NCBI GenBank assembly: GCA_031763025.1
Contig: JASSKH010000014.1
Location: forward strand, 13,818,022 to 13,882,021
Direction of reading: 5' to 3'
Length of the DNA stretch: 64,000 nucleotides
DNA from: Macrocystis pyrifera
Lineage: Eukaryota > Sar > Phaeophyceae > Laminariales > Laminariaceae
The position numbers were made by a program, and so were the translations under genes. Shown here piece after piece: positions 11,876 to 22,659 of this stretch (within the stretch, counting starts at the first letter, position 1; the number at the start of each line of letters is the position of its first letter). The notes below the pieces were generated by a model that saw nothing but the letters and a program-made list of their open reading frames with translations, was not told where the DNA came from and made no database searches.

Positions 11876-12186
11876 TGTGGAGGACAGGTTTTGGGAAAGG
11901 TTCGTAGATTGGTCGTCGCACATGTTCCCATGGAAGATACATCAGAAGTGTTATCACATCTGGGAATCTTCGAGAAATAACCCGAGCCTCCTTGAAGTCG
12001 AGACAGGCCTTGTTTGCCCGTCCGAACTTTACTCTCTCGATCTCTCTCTTCTCCACGCTGCTAACCCAACGTTGAGGGCTCTCTCCTTGCCCTAAATATA
12101 AGAACGTAAAAGTGCAGCCCTCGGTAGCGGGTCCAAGCTACCACATCACTGGGGACCTTTGTGGCTCTGCGAAAGTAGGGGCGCCA
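11876..12186 (+). repeat. 5' LTR of the gypsy element
   Basis: It matches 19987-20319 with a few substitutions and indels. It contains TCTCTCGATCTCTCTCTTC and an AAATATAAGAA stretch that could be a TATA-type element. It ends GCGCCA immediately before the candidate primer site. Confidence 0.88.
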
Positions 12187-12188
12187 TA

Positions 12189-12206
12189 TTGGCGACCTCG
12201 ATTGGA
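12189..12206 (+). promoter_or_regulatory. Candidate minus-strand primer binding site
   Basis: TTGGCGACC starts two bases past the 5' LTR end, where gypsy elements place a site complementary to a tRNA 3' end (TGG pairs with CCA). The tRNA identity was not determined. Confidence 0.5.
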
Positions 12207-12286
12207 TTGATTCGACTCACGCTGAAAGCGAATACGTAATTTTTCTTTTCTTTTTTATTTTGAAGAGAGAGAGATAAAATAGCATA

Positions 12287-14315
12287 ATGGACTCGACTGA
12301 GTTCAGCATGACTGTTGCTCAACGGCGCAGCTTGAAGAAGAAGGAGAAGAAGAGGAAGAAACGAGCGGCCAAGGGTACGCCGGCTGCTAAACCGCAGATG
12401 GTACAGCATGCGCCAAGTTCCGACGGCGTAAGCGAGCCAAAAGAAAACGACGAAGAAGAGGACGAGGATCATGAGGAGACCCTCGAGCAAGCGGAGAACT
12501 GTTCGATTGCGGAGGATATCATAGCAGCTGCTGCTGCTGCTGCTGGTGTAAAATCCACAAACGACGACGACTCAAACTCAGACACGTCACTAATATCTGG
12601 TCACCTCCCTGATGGGAATCTTCGCTGGGCATACGTCCAGTTGGAGAAGTGCCTTGACCGAAAGGAGGAACCACCCGCCTGGCTTATCCGGTTCGTGATG
12701 AAGGATGTGGACTCCACCGAGCAGCAATTCGAACGGGTGAGTAATTTTCACAATGCCGAGATCAACTCCGAGCTTACAGCAGTAAACCAACTGCCAGTGA
12801 ACTCAACTCACTCATCGACCAACACCGCTGCAGACCCCTTCACTCAGTCAGCATCTGCTGCCTCTGCTGCCTCTGCTACCGACCGTCTGTCCTCTGCTAA
12901 TCAACCACCTTCTGTTGATCGCTCGCTCCCCACTGATCATGCTACTGGTACGAATGCTGAAAATCTGTCATACAATTCTCAATTTTCGAGCCAGCATGAC
13001 AAAGGTAGATACGAGAATGCACGCAATTTGGCTGATGATTTTCGCATGTCAGGAACTGAAAGCAGCTCTACCTCACGAACCAAAAGCTCCACTCCAACCC
13101 CACTTGAACGAACGACCAATACTAGTGTAACACCTAGCAGTTCGAACACCACGACGAGCGGAGCTCAACTTCAGGTATTCCCCGTAACTACTGAAACTAC
13201 TGCTGCACCCACTACTGCTGTACCCACCAGAAACCCAGTACACTTTGTCATGAAACAATCAGATCTCCCAAAAGATCTGGTTTTGACTGGAGCAGACAGA
13301 AGATGTCGTAGAGACGCTAACTATCTTTCGTGCAAGAGTTAGGCTCAACTCCACTGATGTATCTTCTGAAGCAGTAGTAACGCAGCGCGCAATCAAGTAC
13401 CTACCTCTGTTAGTACGTGACGCAGCAGCAGACAGTTTGCAACAATTGCTATCTAACAGTCTTGAATGGCGAACCGAAGCACAACTGGCAACACTCCGTG
13501 CCAACGGATCGGATATGACTGTAAAAGCACCAGAGTCGTGGGAAGATTGGGTGAACGCATTTACTACCCTTTTCGCCCCAGCAAACCGCATGTCACTTCT
13601 AGCACGAGAATTTGCCACGCTGAAACAAGAAGCCAACCAATCGGTAGACACCTACGCTCTGAAAGTGACTAAAGCACGATCTCGTCTAATGGCGGAAGCA
13701 CGTCGCTTGGCACCAGCTGGAATGTCCCCCTTTGAACACGCTTGGTCAGTTTTTACAACGGCGAGTTTTGAGAATGGTCTTTTGCCTCACCTCCGCCTTG
13801 AAATAGTCCGGGAAGATCCAGCTGTATCTTTCGAGGAATCTCGAGCGCGAGCTAAAAAACACGAAGCAAACAACTTACGAGGAGTAAAACCCACCCCCGA
13901 TCCTATTCCCAATCCTACCCCTGTTGTTGCTCAAACTTCGGCGCTATCCACACCACAGTATGACCAGAAAATGGCTGCTATGGAGACGACGATCGCCAGT
14001 CTGTCATCTTCAATGGATAACCTTAAGAGAGGACGCACTACTGCTAGTACCCCCAATAGGGAACGCTCGTCGACCCCTGCTCGTCGTCAACAACAAAAGA
14101 AGACACACACGAACAGCAACCGCAACAACAGCAACAACCGCAACATCAGAAACAACCGCAACAACAGCAACGCCAACGACAACACGTCCACTGCTGTAGT
14201 AGTTGATACGCCCTGCAATTACCCTAAATGCAAGTATCCCGACTCGCATACCAGGGAGAATTGTGGGTTGCGTGCGGCCCACATCAGGCACGGTTTTGAG
14301 AAATACTCTCGTTGA
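12287..14315 (+). pseudogene. Gypsy gag, one frameshift
   Basis: The ATG at 12287 opens 351 codons: a very basic Lys/Arg N-terminus, an acidic Glu/Asp stretch and a long Ser/Thr-rich linker. Around 13296-13302 the frame slips; the next frame stays open to 14315. It carries the capsid-like Retrotrans_gag region (about 13300-13870) with Trp-Glu-Asp-Trp-Val and Phe-Glu-Asn-Gly-Leu motifs. A Gln/Asn/Arg-rich tail follows. It ends with a zinc-knuckle-like CX4CX5HX4C (about 14214-14255), an unusual spacing compared with CX2CX4HX4C. The element's own gag would bind and package its RNA. Confidence 0.75.
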
Positions 14316-14570
14316 TGGTGCCCGTCCCGGGTACCCTCACCCGGTAGGAAAGAGAAAACCACTGAGTCAGAAGAAGTGAGAGGTAGTTCAACTTATGTTG
14401 TAGACACTCCACCCAGTAACTCAGAATGGTAGGGAAAGGATAACCATTGAGCCAGAAGTAGTGAGAGGTATAGTTCAACTTATGTTGCAAACACACTCCA
14501 CCCAGCAGCTCAGAATGGTAATCAGAGGGACAAGAGTGGCCGTATGACGAGCCCTCGAACTCTGAAAGGG
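14316..14570 (+). repeat. Duplicated spacer between gag and protease
   Basis: A ~90-bp stretch containing AACCA-TGAG-CAGAAG-AGTGAGAGGTA and CACTCCACCCAG occurs twice in tandem (about 14355-14432 and 14440-14520). It has no coding role. Confidence 0.6.
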
Positions 14571-14700
14571 ATATGTAAGAAGAGAGTACGTTTTTTGAAT
14601 AGCGTAAAGAATGTTCGTTTCTCTGATAATGTAAATAAAGTACGTTTCTCTGATAATGTAAAGAGAGTACGTTTTTCTGATAGCGGAGCTGTTCAAGCTG
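14571..14700 (+). repeat. 30-bp tandem repeat encoding VRFSD-type units
   Basis: Four 27-30 bp units near the gag/pol junction encode Val-Arg-Phe-(Leu/Ser)-(Asn/Asp) with alternating Asn-Val-Lys linkers, in an open frame from 14544 to 14777. It is probably part of the pol N-terminal extension. Confidence 0.6.
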
Positions 14701-14770
14701 TACAGGACCTGAGTATCAGGCCTGCTATTGTAGCAGTATCAAAGCAAAGATTGCAGCAAAGAGATCATCT

Positions 14771-15948
14771 GTGTTAAGCGAAGGTAGCAAAGCATTACGT
14801 AGACAATGTCGAAAGACACAGTCAGCGCTAACTTTAGCACCTCAAGCAGCACATGTGACCCGAGTAATTAATCAGATTAATGATATATCATACAGAACAA
14901 AGTTCTGTGTTGCTGAGCACCCTGAACAATGCTTTGGTTCATTTAATGCATCGTCGTTAAGTGAGTATCCAAAGTATCCAACTTCATTGAATGCCACCTC
15001 TAAACGGGTACGTGTCCCCGCCAGAGTTAATAATCACCCAGTACTTGATCTAACATCGATTCCGCTAGTGATATACCATGTGTTGCCGCAGATTTTTTGC
15101 GTCAACACCCAACCTTGAAAAACACTGAAATGTTTGCAGTTCCGCCGAATGCGATTGACCTTCGCAGCGCAGACGGATCGCACCTTGAAATCTTAGGATA
15201 CGTTCGTTTGGATCTTACACTTGGAGATATTACTCTTCCAGTAGAAGCGCTCGTTTTGCCTAACCTAGGACCAGACAAGATGCTGCTTGATAACAGTATA
15301 ATGGGAGCTTTTGGAGCCAGTTTAAACTGGAACACAGAAGAACTATCTTTTGTCAATTCTCGCATCAAAGTGAAAGCAACGCATCGCATAAAATATCCCA
15401 CACACCTAACTCAATTAGCTCAATGCTCAGTAGTTGCAGTAGTGGAGAACAATGTAGAGTCGGTACCAGTATACCTAACCATGAAATGCTGTATACCACC
15501 ACAACATGAAATGGCAGTACATGCAGAAACAATCAATGCACCTGCCGAAACATCAGCAGCGTTAATTGAACCTCGCATAGTAACTGCCGAAGACGTCTAC
15601 TCATCAGACGTACCGAAGGCATTTCACAGATTAGTTATTGCACGAATCGTTTGCCATTGGTCAGCCGTCAACAAAACTGCCATGGTACAAATAGCTAATC
15701 CGTCAAACCGCCGAGTATACCTTGAAAGGAGCACAATTTTAGGTTACACCTCGAAGGTTAAGGCCGTCCCTGAATTTAATGTCAGCACACTTCAAAGTGG
15801 TAACCAACCATCGGTGTCCACTCGAGAGGAACTCCGAGGTGCTTTGAAGAAAGCTTTTACATTAACAACAAATCAGACCAATGTTCACAAGTACTTGATC
15901 TATGTGCGAAGCATCGTTCGATTTTCTCGTTATCTTCTAGTGAATTAG
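14771..15948 (+). pseudogene. Gypsy protease-like region
   Basis: Two overlapping frames (14771-15118 and 15097-15948) cover a retropepsin-like fold. Near 15040, where an aspartic protease should have Asp-Thr-Gly, the sequence reads LDLTSI, so the catalytic motif appears lost. About 80 codons on, LLDNSIMGAFGASLNW resembles the second conserved retropepsin segment (usually hydrophobic-Gly-x-Asp). A poorly conserved linker toward RT follows. Assignment rests mainly on position and the second motif. Confidence 0.55.
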
Positions 15949-15954
15949 GGAAGT

Positions 15955-17475
15955 GCACTATCATGGAAGCGGACTTTCCGTTGCAACCTGGCACACGCCC
16001 AGTCAATAGAAACCCATACCGAACGATCCACGCGCACAAGAAGTCATAGACAAATGCGTGAAGCAAATGGAAAAAGATGGAATAATAGAACAACGACCGA
16101 GTCCTTGGGGCTCGGCTGTTACAATCGTAGCTAAATCAGACGGTTCTCCACGATTTTGTGTAGACTATCGATCTACGATTAACGAGAGCTTAATTCGGAA
16201 ATCTTGGTCTATGCCGGACATGGAAGCACACATTTACACAGTTGCAGGCGCTAAATTTTATTACCGTTTGTGACGTACAAAGTGCGTATCACCAAATTCC
16301 AGTAGCAGAAGCTGAACAAGATAAAACCGCTTTTGTGACACAGAATGGTAAATGGGTTTTTTAAATACTCCCTTTTGGGATCGCAAACGCCCCTTTCCTG
16401 TTCTCAAGAATGATGTCACTAGCCTTTTCACACTTTGGTCCGAAAGGTGGTCTCTTAGTATATATGGACGACTGCATATGCTGTTCATCAACATGGGAAG
16501 GTCACTTAATCCTCTTGGAAAACACTTTCAAAGCGATACAAGCAGCAGGTCTCACTCTTAAACCATCCAAAATTCAATTCGGACCCAAAGAAGTTAAATA
16601 CTTAGGTCATATACTATCATCAGATGGTCTTCGAATTGGTGATGACCGCATCAAAGCTATCATTGATTTACCGAAACCCACTAATATCAAGGAATTGAGA
16701 TCAGTGTTAGGCATGGTAAACTTTGTAAGGAAATTTATTCCCAATAATGCAGCGACAATAGCTCCTTTGGTAGCTCTAACGAAAAAAGAAGCAATCAATG
16801 AAACTACTAAGCGTTGGGGTCCTGAACATGACCAGGCATTTGCAAGAGTAAAACAATTACTCACTGAAGCACCTGTCTTGCATTTTCCAGATTTTTCGAA
16901 AACCTTCGTCATATATGTCGATGCCAGTAATGCAGGAGCAGGAGCATTCTTAGCTCAGCAGAACGGTGACGACTTAAATATTATCGCTTATTTTAGCCAA
17001 CGATTCAACGATAGTCCACGCCATCACTCAGCCACACTCAAAGAATGCTACGCAGTAGTGTTAGCCGTACTCGATGCAAGATACATCAAACATGTTGACA
17101 CGTTGGGGAATAGCTTTACAGTCATACGACTTCACAGTCAAACACAAACCGGGGAAATTACACGTCTTTCCTGACACATTATCACGGTTAATTGCTTTTG
17201 AACAACAAGAACAAATGACTGAGCCGAAATTAGCACCGATATGCCGAAACGTCCCCGAAGATCCCACACTACAAACTGGAGTTCCCTATCAACCATACCA
17301 AGTGTCCGCAGATAAACTCGACGAATTAAAACGCGTCCGAAGTGATCGCGAGTTATTCAATACCGCATCAGTGTTTACAAGCGCGACAAACTTGTTTGAA
17401 TCGGTTCATCAGGAAAGATTGCGAGAAAAGCAACGAGAAGAATACGGAGAGTATATCGACTACATACTTGACTAA
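15955..17475 (+). pseudogene. Gypsy reverse transcriptase and RNase H, several frame breaks
   Basis: This region would copy element RNA into DNA and remove the RNA strand. Readable blocks are RPVNRNPYR (about 15998), DGIIEQRPSPWGS and FCVDYR (16075-16170), VCDVQSAYHQIP (about 16266-16302) and LPFGIANAP. The catalytic YMDD lies at 16461-16472, and YLGHILSSDGL and a long thumb/connection follow. RNase H appears as VIYVDASNAGAGAFLAQQ (about 16909-16960). A stop after the palm start (near 16271), a TAA-type break near 16363 and a shift near 17110 split it into at least four frames. The catalytic Asp pair survives. Confidence 0.9.
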
Positions 17476-17479
17476 TGCA

Positions 17480-18810
17480 TACCTACCTGAAAAAGAAACT
17501 CTGACAACTATGTCGTACTGCTCAGTACAAGACGGATTGTTGTTCAAGTCGTACTTACCAGGTCACCTTCGCAAAAGATGCACGTTCGGTGATCAGCTAG
17601 TACTACCTAATGCCCTTATTGAACTAGTGTTACATGCTTACCACGACCATGCTCTATCAGGAGGACACCTTGCATTACGACCTACATACGATAAAATCCG
17701 CCAGAAATACTGGTGGCCGACTATGAGTCGCGACGTACATAAATGGTGCCAAGAATGTCAAGCATGCTAACGTCGAAAAACAGCTCACAACAGACCTAAA
17801 TTACCAAGAGGCCATTTACCTGTAGAGCGACCGTTCCATAGAATTTCTGTTGACTTAGTCGAATATAATCTGTATCGGCCGCCGGTGTCAAATGCAAAAT
17901 AGTCCGATCTATGATGGATCACCTGACAAGGTTCACATTACTGACACCAGTTCCAAACAAACCAGCTAACACAGGTGCAAAGGCCATTATTGATCGCATC
18001 ATAAGCATTTTCGGTCCACCGGAAATTTCGCACTCAGATCAAGGGCCGGACTTTGAGAATAAAATCATTTTCCAGTTACAAAGTACACTTGGATACAAGA
18101 AAACCCGGATGACACCCTATCGACCCCAGGGCAATTCTGTGTCTGAACGTATACATTCCACAATGCATGCAATGTTAGCGATGCATAGTTCGATTGAACA
18201 AGATAACTGGGCATCTCTCTTGCCATTTGTCCAACTGGCTCACAATACGTCTTTTAGTGCAACAATGCATGAAACACCGTTCTTTTTAATGTTTGGTAGA
18301 CAAGCCAGGTTGCCAGTTGACATAATACTCGGTATTCCTCATGTAGGAAGTACAGCAAATACTGAAGTGTTTGCACAAAATACCCGAGATAACTTACAAA
18401 TAGCATTTGAGTTAGCGCGTCGTAACTTAACAGAACGTGCATCAAAACAGGCGACTAGCAATGATAAACTTGCACCGTATCCTGTATTCAAACCTGGACA
18501 GAAGGTACAGGTATACAGACCCTTCCAGGACACAGATGGTCCAAATCCAAAACTATTATTACCATGGCGAGGACCGTATATTATTTGCTCTCAACTTTTT
18601 CCAGTAGTGTATAGAGTACGACGCGCGAACGAGACACGACAAGTATCAGTGCACCTTGATCATATCAAGCCCTACCATCCGCGGGAGAAACCACCAGCAC
18701 CTTTGACAAACTGGCAAATTTCTTTTTGGGAAAACAAATCCCATTACCTGCGCTGGACCATCAAGACCAAATTCTACCCAGAATTGAGTCATATATCGTT
18801 TACAGGGTAG
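17480..18810 (+). pseudogene. Gypsy integrase
   Basis: Integrase inserts the DNA copy into the genome. The H-H-C-C zinc-binding region lies at about 17600-17769 (HAYHDHALSGGH ... CQECQAC), followed by a stop codon. The catalytic triad is visible: Asp in ISVDLVEY (17852-17854), Asp in HSDQGPDFEN (18037-18039) and Glu in SVSERIHST (18145-18147). One frameshift and stop near 17905 separate the first Asp from the rest. The frame from 17911 stays open for 299 codons and ends beyond the beta-barrel-like C-terminal region (KPGQKVQVY, VHLDHIKPYH). Confidence 0.9.
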
Positions 18811-19001
18811 TCAGCCACAAACGTGGTCCTGGCAGAAAAAGTACCCACAATTACAGGTACCGTTTACGTCTGCAAGGCTACGGTCCTGAATCAGATATTG
18901 AATATCGGGCAGACGAAGTACCAACATGTCACGAACTTATTTCTGCACACAGAACCGCTAATGGTCTGACTAATCGCGCTTCCCACAATGATCACGTCTA
19001 G
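18745..19001 (+). pseudogene. Chromodomain-like C-terminal region of gypsy integrase
   Basis: One frame off the integrase end, the sequence reads PRIESYIVYRV, a basic linker, YRLRLQGYGPESDIEYRADEVP and CHELI. This is the pattern of a chromodomain (Val-x-x-Ile, Tyr-x-Val/Leu-x-Trp/Leu-x-Gly-Tyr, Trp/Tyr-Glu/Arg, Leu-Ile). Chromoviruses use this domain to target chromatin marks. The usual aromatic cage is only partly evident. Confidence 0.65.
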
Positions 19002-19986
19002 TAACTTTTGGTAACGAAAGCATGGTCGAAACAGGAAACGAGCAACAATCCAGTTGAGCGCTCTACACAACCACTAAAATAAATAATAAATAAATAAATA
19101 AAACTGGATGCTCAGCAGCAGATATAAGGGACACGAAAGCAAAATTTAAGGTATAAGCTTGGAAAGGCACCAAGATTAACCACGGTGAAAAAAATAACAT
19201 ACGTTTGGGTGTATGTGGACAGGGAGACAAGTCATAAAAGTGTAGGTGATTAGATCGTTAATGGGATTTGGTTTAGCAAACCAATCACAAGCGACAAAAT
19301 TAACCCCACAATCACCGTTTGCTACGTAGTCTGACATTGATCAAGGCATACTAGATAAAAAAAGAAAAAACATAAAAATGAGTAATATTCTAGGTGTATC
19401 AGATCAATACCCAAGCGGTGCGGTCCACGCGAACCTAACCCGCACGTCTATAAGATGTTAACTAACTTTCTAATTAACTGGCTTGTGTTTTTTAACATAC
19501 CAGCGAGGAAAATGAAGTTAACTCAAAAGACAGCAAATCCAGATTATGCATTGATCAAAGTATAACTGAGATATCAATTGGTACGCATCTAACATACCTC
19601 AAATCAATTTGAAGGTAGTAGACGTTCTTTTTAACAAAATGATTCGCCCATGCTCTATCAGCTATCATAGGAATGTTAACTTCGTGCGGCCACACTTAGT
19701 TGTACATTGAGTTATATATGGGGGCACTTATTAAAAACTCCGAATCTAAACGAAGCTGTAAACATGCCAACTAACTGGTGTGTGGAGTTCTTATACTGAT
19801 CTGTGTTTGTAAACACACCAGTGAGGAGACGAACAACTAACACAAGTAAGTTTAGCGGACGATCCAAAATAATACGTTCTACGCCCAATACCTTTACCTC
19901 CATAGTAAGTATCATTCCCTCACTGAATGATCGCCACAAGTCATCTTTAGCAGAGATGGATTTGTAGCGCATGAAGAGAGGGGTAC
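19002..19986 (+). other. Gypsy 3' untranslated region
   Basis: This ~1 kb of AT-rich sequence has no open frame. Two copies of a short imperfect unit (AACTGG-TGTG..AACA-ACCAG-GAGG near 19480-19512 and 19772-19830) are visible. It ends in the purine tract before the LTR. Confidence 0.55.
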
Positions 19987-20319
19987 TGTGGAGGACAGGT
20001 TTTGGGAAAGGTTCGTAGATTGGTCGTCGCACATGTACCCATGGAAGATACATCAGAAGTGTTATCACATCTGGGAATCTTTCCGAGAACCGGGAGAACT
20101 CGGCTTAATAACCCGAGCCTCCTTGAAGTCGAGACAGGCCTTTTGTTTGCCCCTCCGAACTTTACTCTCTCGATCTCTCTCTTCTCCACGCTGCTAACCC
20201 AACGTGGAGGGCTCTCTCCTTGCCTTAAATATAAGAAAGTAAAAGTGCAGCCCTCGGTAGCGGGTCAAAGCTACCACATCACTTGGGACCTTTGTGGCTC
20301 TACGAAAGTAGGGGCTCCA
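19987..20319 (+). repeat. 3' LTR of the gypsy element
   Basis: It is the same sequence as 11876-12186 plus a ~16-bp insertion (CCGGGAGAACTCGGCTTA region, near 20086-20105). That insertion reads as a small imperfect palindrome. Confidence 0.88.
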
Positions 20320-20495
20320 TATCTGTGATATTTTGATTTGAGGCATTGGTGGTCTTGACACATACTTATCTTTGAGTATAATACCTTGGATTTGGATTTT
20401 GGGTGATCGTGGTCTATCATCATGGCATGGTACTTTATCATGAGCGATGTGTGGTGATCCCATTCACCAAGCAGCCAAGTAGAGAGCAGAGGGGC

Positions 20496-20786
20496 TGTTC
20501 GGAGTGCTCACGTACTTGGTGTATGGATTCATGTGTAACGGTATTTGGGAGTTCCACACAGGAAATATGCGTGTTTCTGTATGGAACGGTCAGCGGGTTG
20601 GGACGTATCTTATCCGCCGCTTTCTCACTTCTCCTTCTTGTTTTACTTCCTCTTGTGTGTGTACTTCATGTTCTCCCCCTTTCTTCCTTGTCTTGTGTAT
20701 TCTAAGCGATAATATATATATACCCTGGAGGGGCTTCTACGAACTGACTCAGGCTTGGCCTATCATATCAGTGAGTGCATCGAACA
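20496..20786 (+). repeat. 3' LTR of the copia element
   Basis: It is nearly identical to 8178-8469. The purine tract AGAGAGCAGAGGGG lies directly upstream (about 20481-20494) and is the likely plus-strand primer site. It follows 175 bp of copia 3' sequence that resumes after the gypsy insertion. Confidence 0.9.
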
Positions 20787-20791
20787 GAGGA

Positions 20792-21200
20792 GGCGGTTCG
20801 CATTTGTCGTTGGTTGAGGATAAGGTGGGGGAGGAAACGGACAACCTCGTTTAGCTAGTTAAAAGTGACGACAAGGGACGCCTATTGGTGTAGCAAGCAA
20901 AGCAGCTCGTCATGCTTCTCCAAGGACGGTTTCGCATGCAAAGGATGCAGCATGGATATGTATAACGCCACCCGCAGAGGGGGGCACCAGCGGGACCGCG
21001 CCTCCACCACCACTCATCTGGCGCTTCTCCTGCTACTGCTGCTGCTGTTGTTGCTGCTGCAGTTTTGCCGTGTCTTAGGTGTACCTGGTACGTAAATGCG
21101 ACGCCGAATGCGGGGACGGCCCCCGGTTCGACTCAAAATCTATAGCACACTCCCTTTGTCAAGAGAATGGTAGCGTGTAGGATGCGCCAGGTTTCGGTAT
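20792..21200. other. Intronic sequence, nothing recognised
   Basis: It contains a short CTGCTGCTGTTG tract (about 21030-21062) and a TACCTGGTAC motif near 21087. No coding evidence. Confidence 0.4.
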
Positions 21201-21300
21201 AGGATCGATACGGACGATCCCATGAAATGACTGTCAACGATGATGGAGAAGGAGAACGATCCCACGAAACAATCATCAATGATGATGGAGAAGGAGAGTG
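21201..21300 (+). repeat. Short direct repeat, ~53-bp period
   Basis: Two adjacent copies share CGATCCCA-GAAA and ATGATGGAGAAGGAGA with differences in between. Confidence 0.6.
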
Positions 21301-21356
21301 TGCTTGTGAGAGGCACGGGCCTTGTATTCTAATCTGGCATGATCACTTGTCACGGT

Positions 21357-21592
21357 GTAGTGCGTTAGTGGATCTTTTTAGAATTGTGATACGCTAGCCC
21401 GGTGATCCGCCACTCTTTTTCTAAAATGTGATCCACTAAGCCAGTGATCCACCACTCATTTTCCAAAATGTGATCCACTAAACATGGTGATCCACCAGCT
21501 GTTTTTTGAAATAGTGATCCACTAACTCGGTGATCCACCACTTATTTTTTACAATGTGATCCACTAAACCAGGGGATCCACTAACGCACTAC
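21357..21592. mobile_element. Small TIR element with an internal ~42-bp array
   Basis: The perfect 18-bp terminal inverted repeat GTAGTGCGTTAGTGGATC occupies 21357-21374, with its complement at 21575-21592. The interior is 4-5 units of about 42 bp built from GTGATCCACTAA and GGTGATCCACCACT. It is 236 bp long with no coding capacity, like a MITE. No convincing target duplication was found. Confidence 0.7.
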
Positions 21593-22650
21593 AACGGGAC
21601 AACGTCACTGCTAACGACACCACATCGTCCAGACGTATTATTGGCGACCACAACATGGTCGCAAGGTAAGATACGGATATTATGTGTGCGTATGTTCTTC
21701 GCATTGAACCGTTCTTGCTGCTCGTCGACATCAAGCACAAGCCGTGTCCCTGCCGAATCTTCATTTCTAAAGAAATATAGACGAGGCGTATTACGCAGCT
21801 TGCAAAGTTGAGTATCAACTATATAATCAGTCGAACTCACAGCTGACGTATTTCAAAATTAAAAATATATATATATATATATAAGATCCAGACCACATTC
21901 AAGGACCGGACTTCGTTGAGATTCGAAATAATCAACACGACAGGGGGCTGTAGAGTGACGCTCGCGTTCAATTTTAGCCTTTGTTTCCATATTCTTGGCA
22001 TCGTGTTCAGGGTGAGCTTTGGGATCCAGCTCTCATGATCGTATTGCCTGGTAGAACGTCTGAGATGGAATAAGGAGCTGTAGGATCGAAATGTGCTACT
22101 CGCCAGCCTGTCTGCAGAAAACACGAGCATCACCTCCTGCGCTGTTAGATCACCTTCTGCTATTTTAAAGGTGTGTGCTTGCTGTGTTTTTCAAATATCA
22201 AGAGCAGAAGAGGGCAAGAACATGTACGATAGTGAGATTAAAAACACACGTACTTGTACGTCAAGACCTGCTGCAACATTAACAGGGAGTATTCAAAGTT
22301 TCCAGTGTCTTCGTGTGCATATCACGTGTCAACTGCAGTAAACCAACTCTAGTCTGTCTTGTGTGCCCGCCCTCACGTGTCAATCTGCTGTTTCGGTGCG
22401 CGAAAGGGTACTGGCCGAAATAAATTCGAGATCGAACCAGCTCTAAGTGTTATCGTGTCGTCGACCCTGGTGGCACCCAGGGGAGTCTCTGGCCAGTAGT
22501 CAATCGCGAGGGAAATAATGAAAAACATGCGCGGTTCACGCAGCTTGCGAATTTGATTATCGACCGATCTGCTGATCGGTTGATCTCACAGCTGACGTGC
22601 CTTCTTAGTTTTTTTATAAACTATAACTTCGGTGGCCACAGAACTATACG
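21593..22650. other. Intronic sequence with dispersed-repeat fragments
   Basis: About 21713-21770 matches the head of family B (GTCGACATC-AGCAC...GTGTCC-TGCCGA). The D-type box GTCGAACTCACAGCTGACGT is near 21830. A (TA)n run lies at about 21864-21882. A segment at 22160-22245 resembles 38090-38165. No gene was seen. Confidence 0.5.
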
Positions 22651-22659
22651 ACAGGTACG

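Larger units (their letters stand above)
11876..20319 (+). mobile_element. Ty3/gypsy LTR retrotransposon with C-terminal chromodomain-like region
   Basis: LTRs at 11876-12186 and 19987-20319 flank 7.8 kb. The order is gag, protease-like, reverse transcriptase, RNase H, integrase, chromodomain-like. Integrase downstream of RT/RNase H defines gypsy rather than copia order. Each LTR starts TGTGGAGGACAGG and ends ..CCA. The 3' LTR has about 16 extra bp near 20086, and length changes elsewhere. Candidate primer site TTGGCGACC follows the 5' LTR (about 12189) and a GAAGAGAGGGG purine tract precedes the 3' LTR. No clear target duplication was found. Several frameshifts and stops make it non-functional. 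It is nested in the copia element. Confidence 0.9.
8178..20786 (+). mobile_element. Ty1/copia LTR retrotransposon, internally deleted, split by a gypsy insertion
   Basis: The ~292-bp LTRs at 8178-8469 and 20496-20786 are about 97% identical. Both start TGTTCG and end CGAACA. The flanking 5-mers are GAGGG (8173-8177) and GAGGA (20787-20791), a near-perfect target duplication. The order is LTR, gag, zinc knuckle, Gln-rich region, the C-terminal end of RNase H, a long AT-rich 3' region, a purine tract, LTR. Protease, integrase and nearly all reverse transcriptase are missing, so the element cannot be autonomous. A gypsy element (11876-20319) lies in its 3' non-coding region. Element orientation is opposite to the YHS gene. 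Confidence 0.9.

Noticed and set aside
11871..20327. Target-site duplication for the gypsy element
   Set aside because: The 5-mers next to the two LTRs (GTTTG and TATCT) do not match; shifting the boundary by a few bases did not produce a match.
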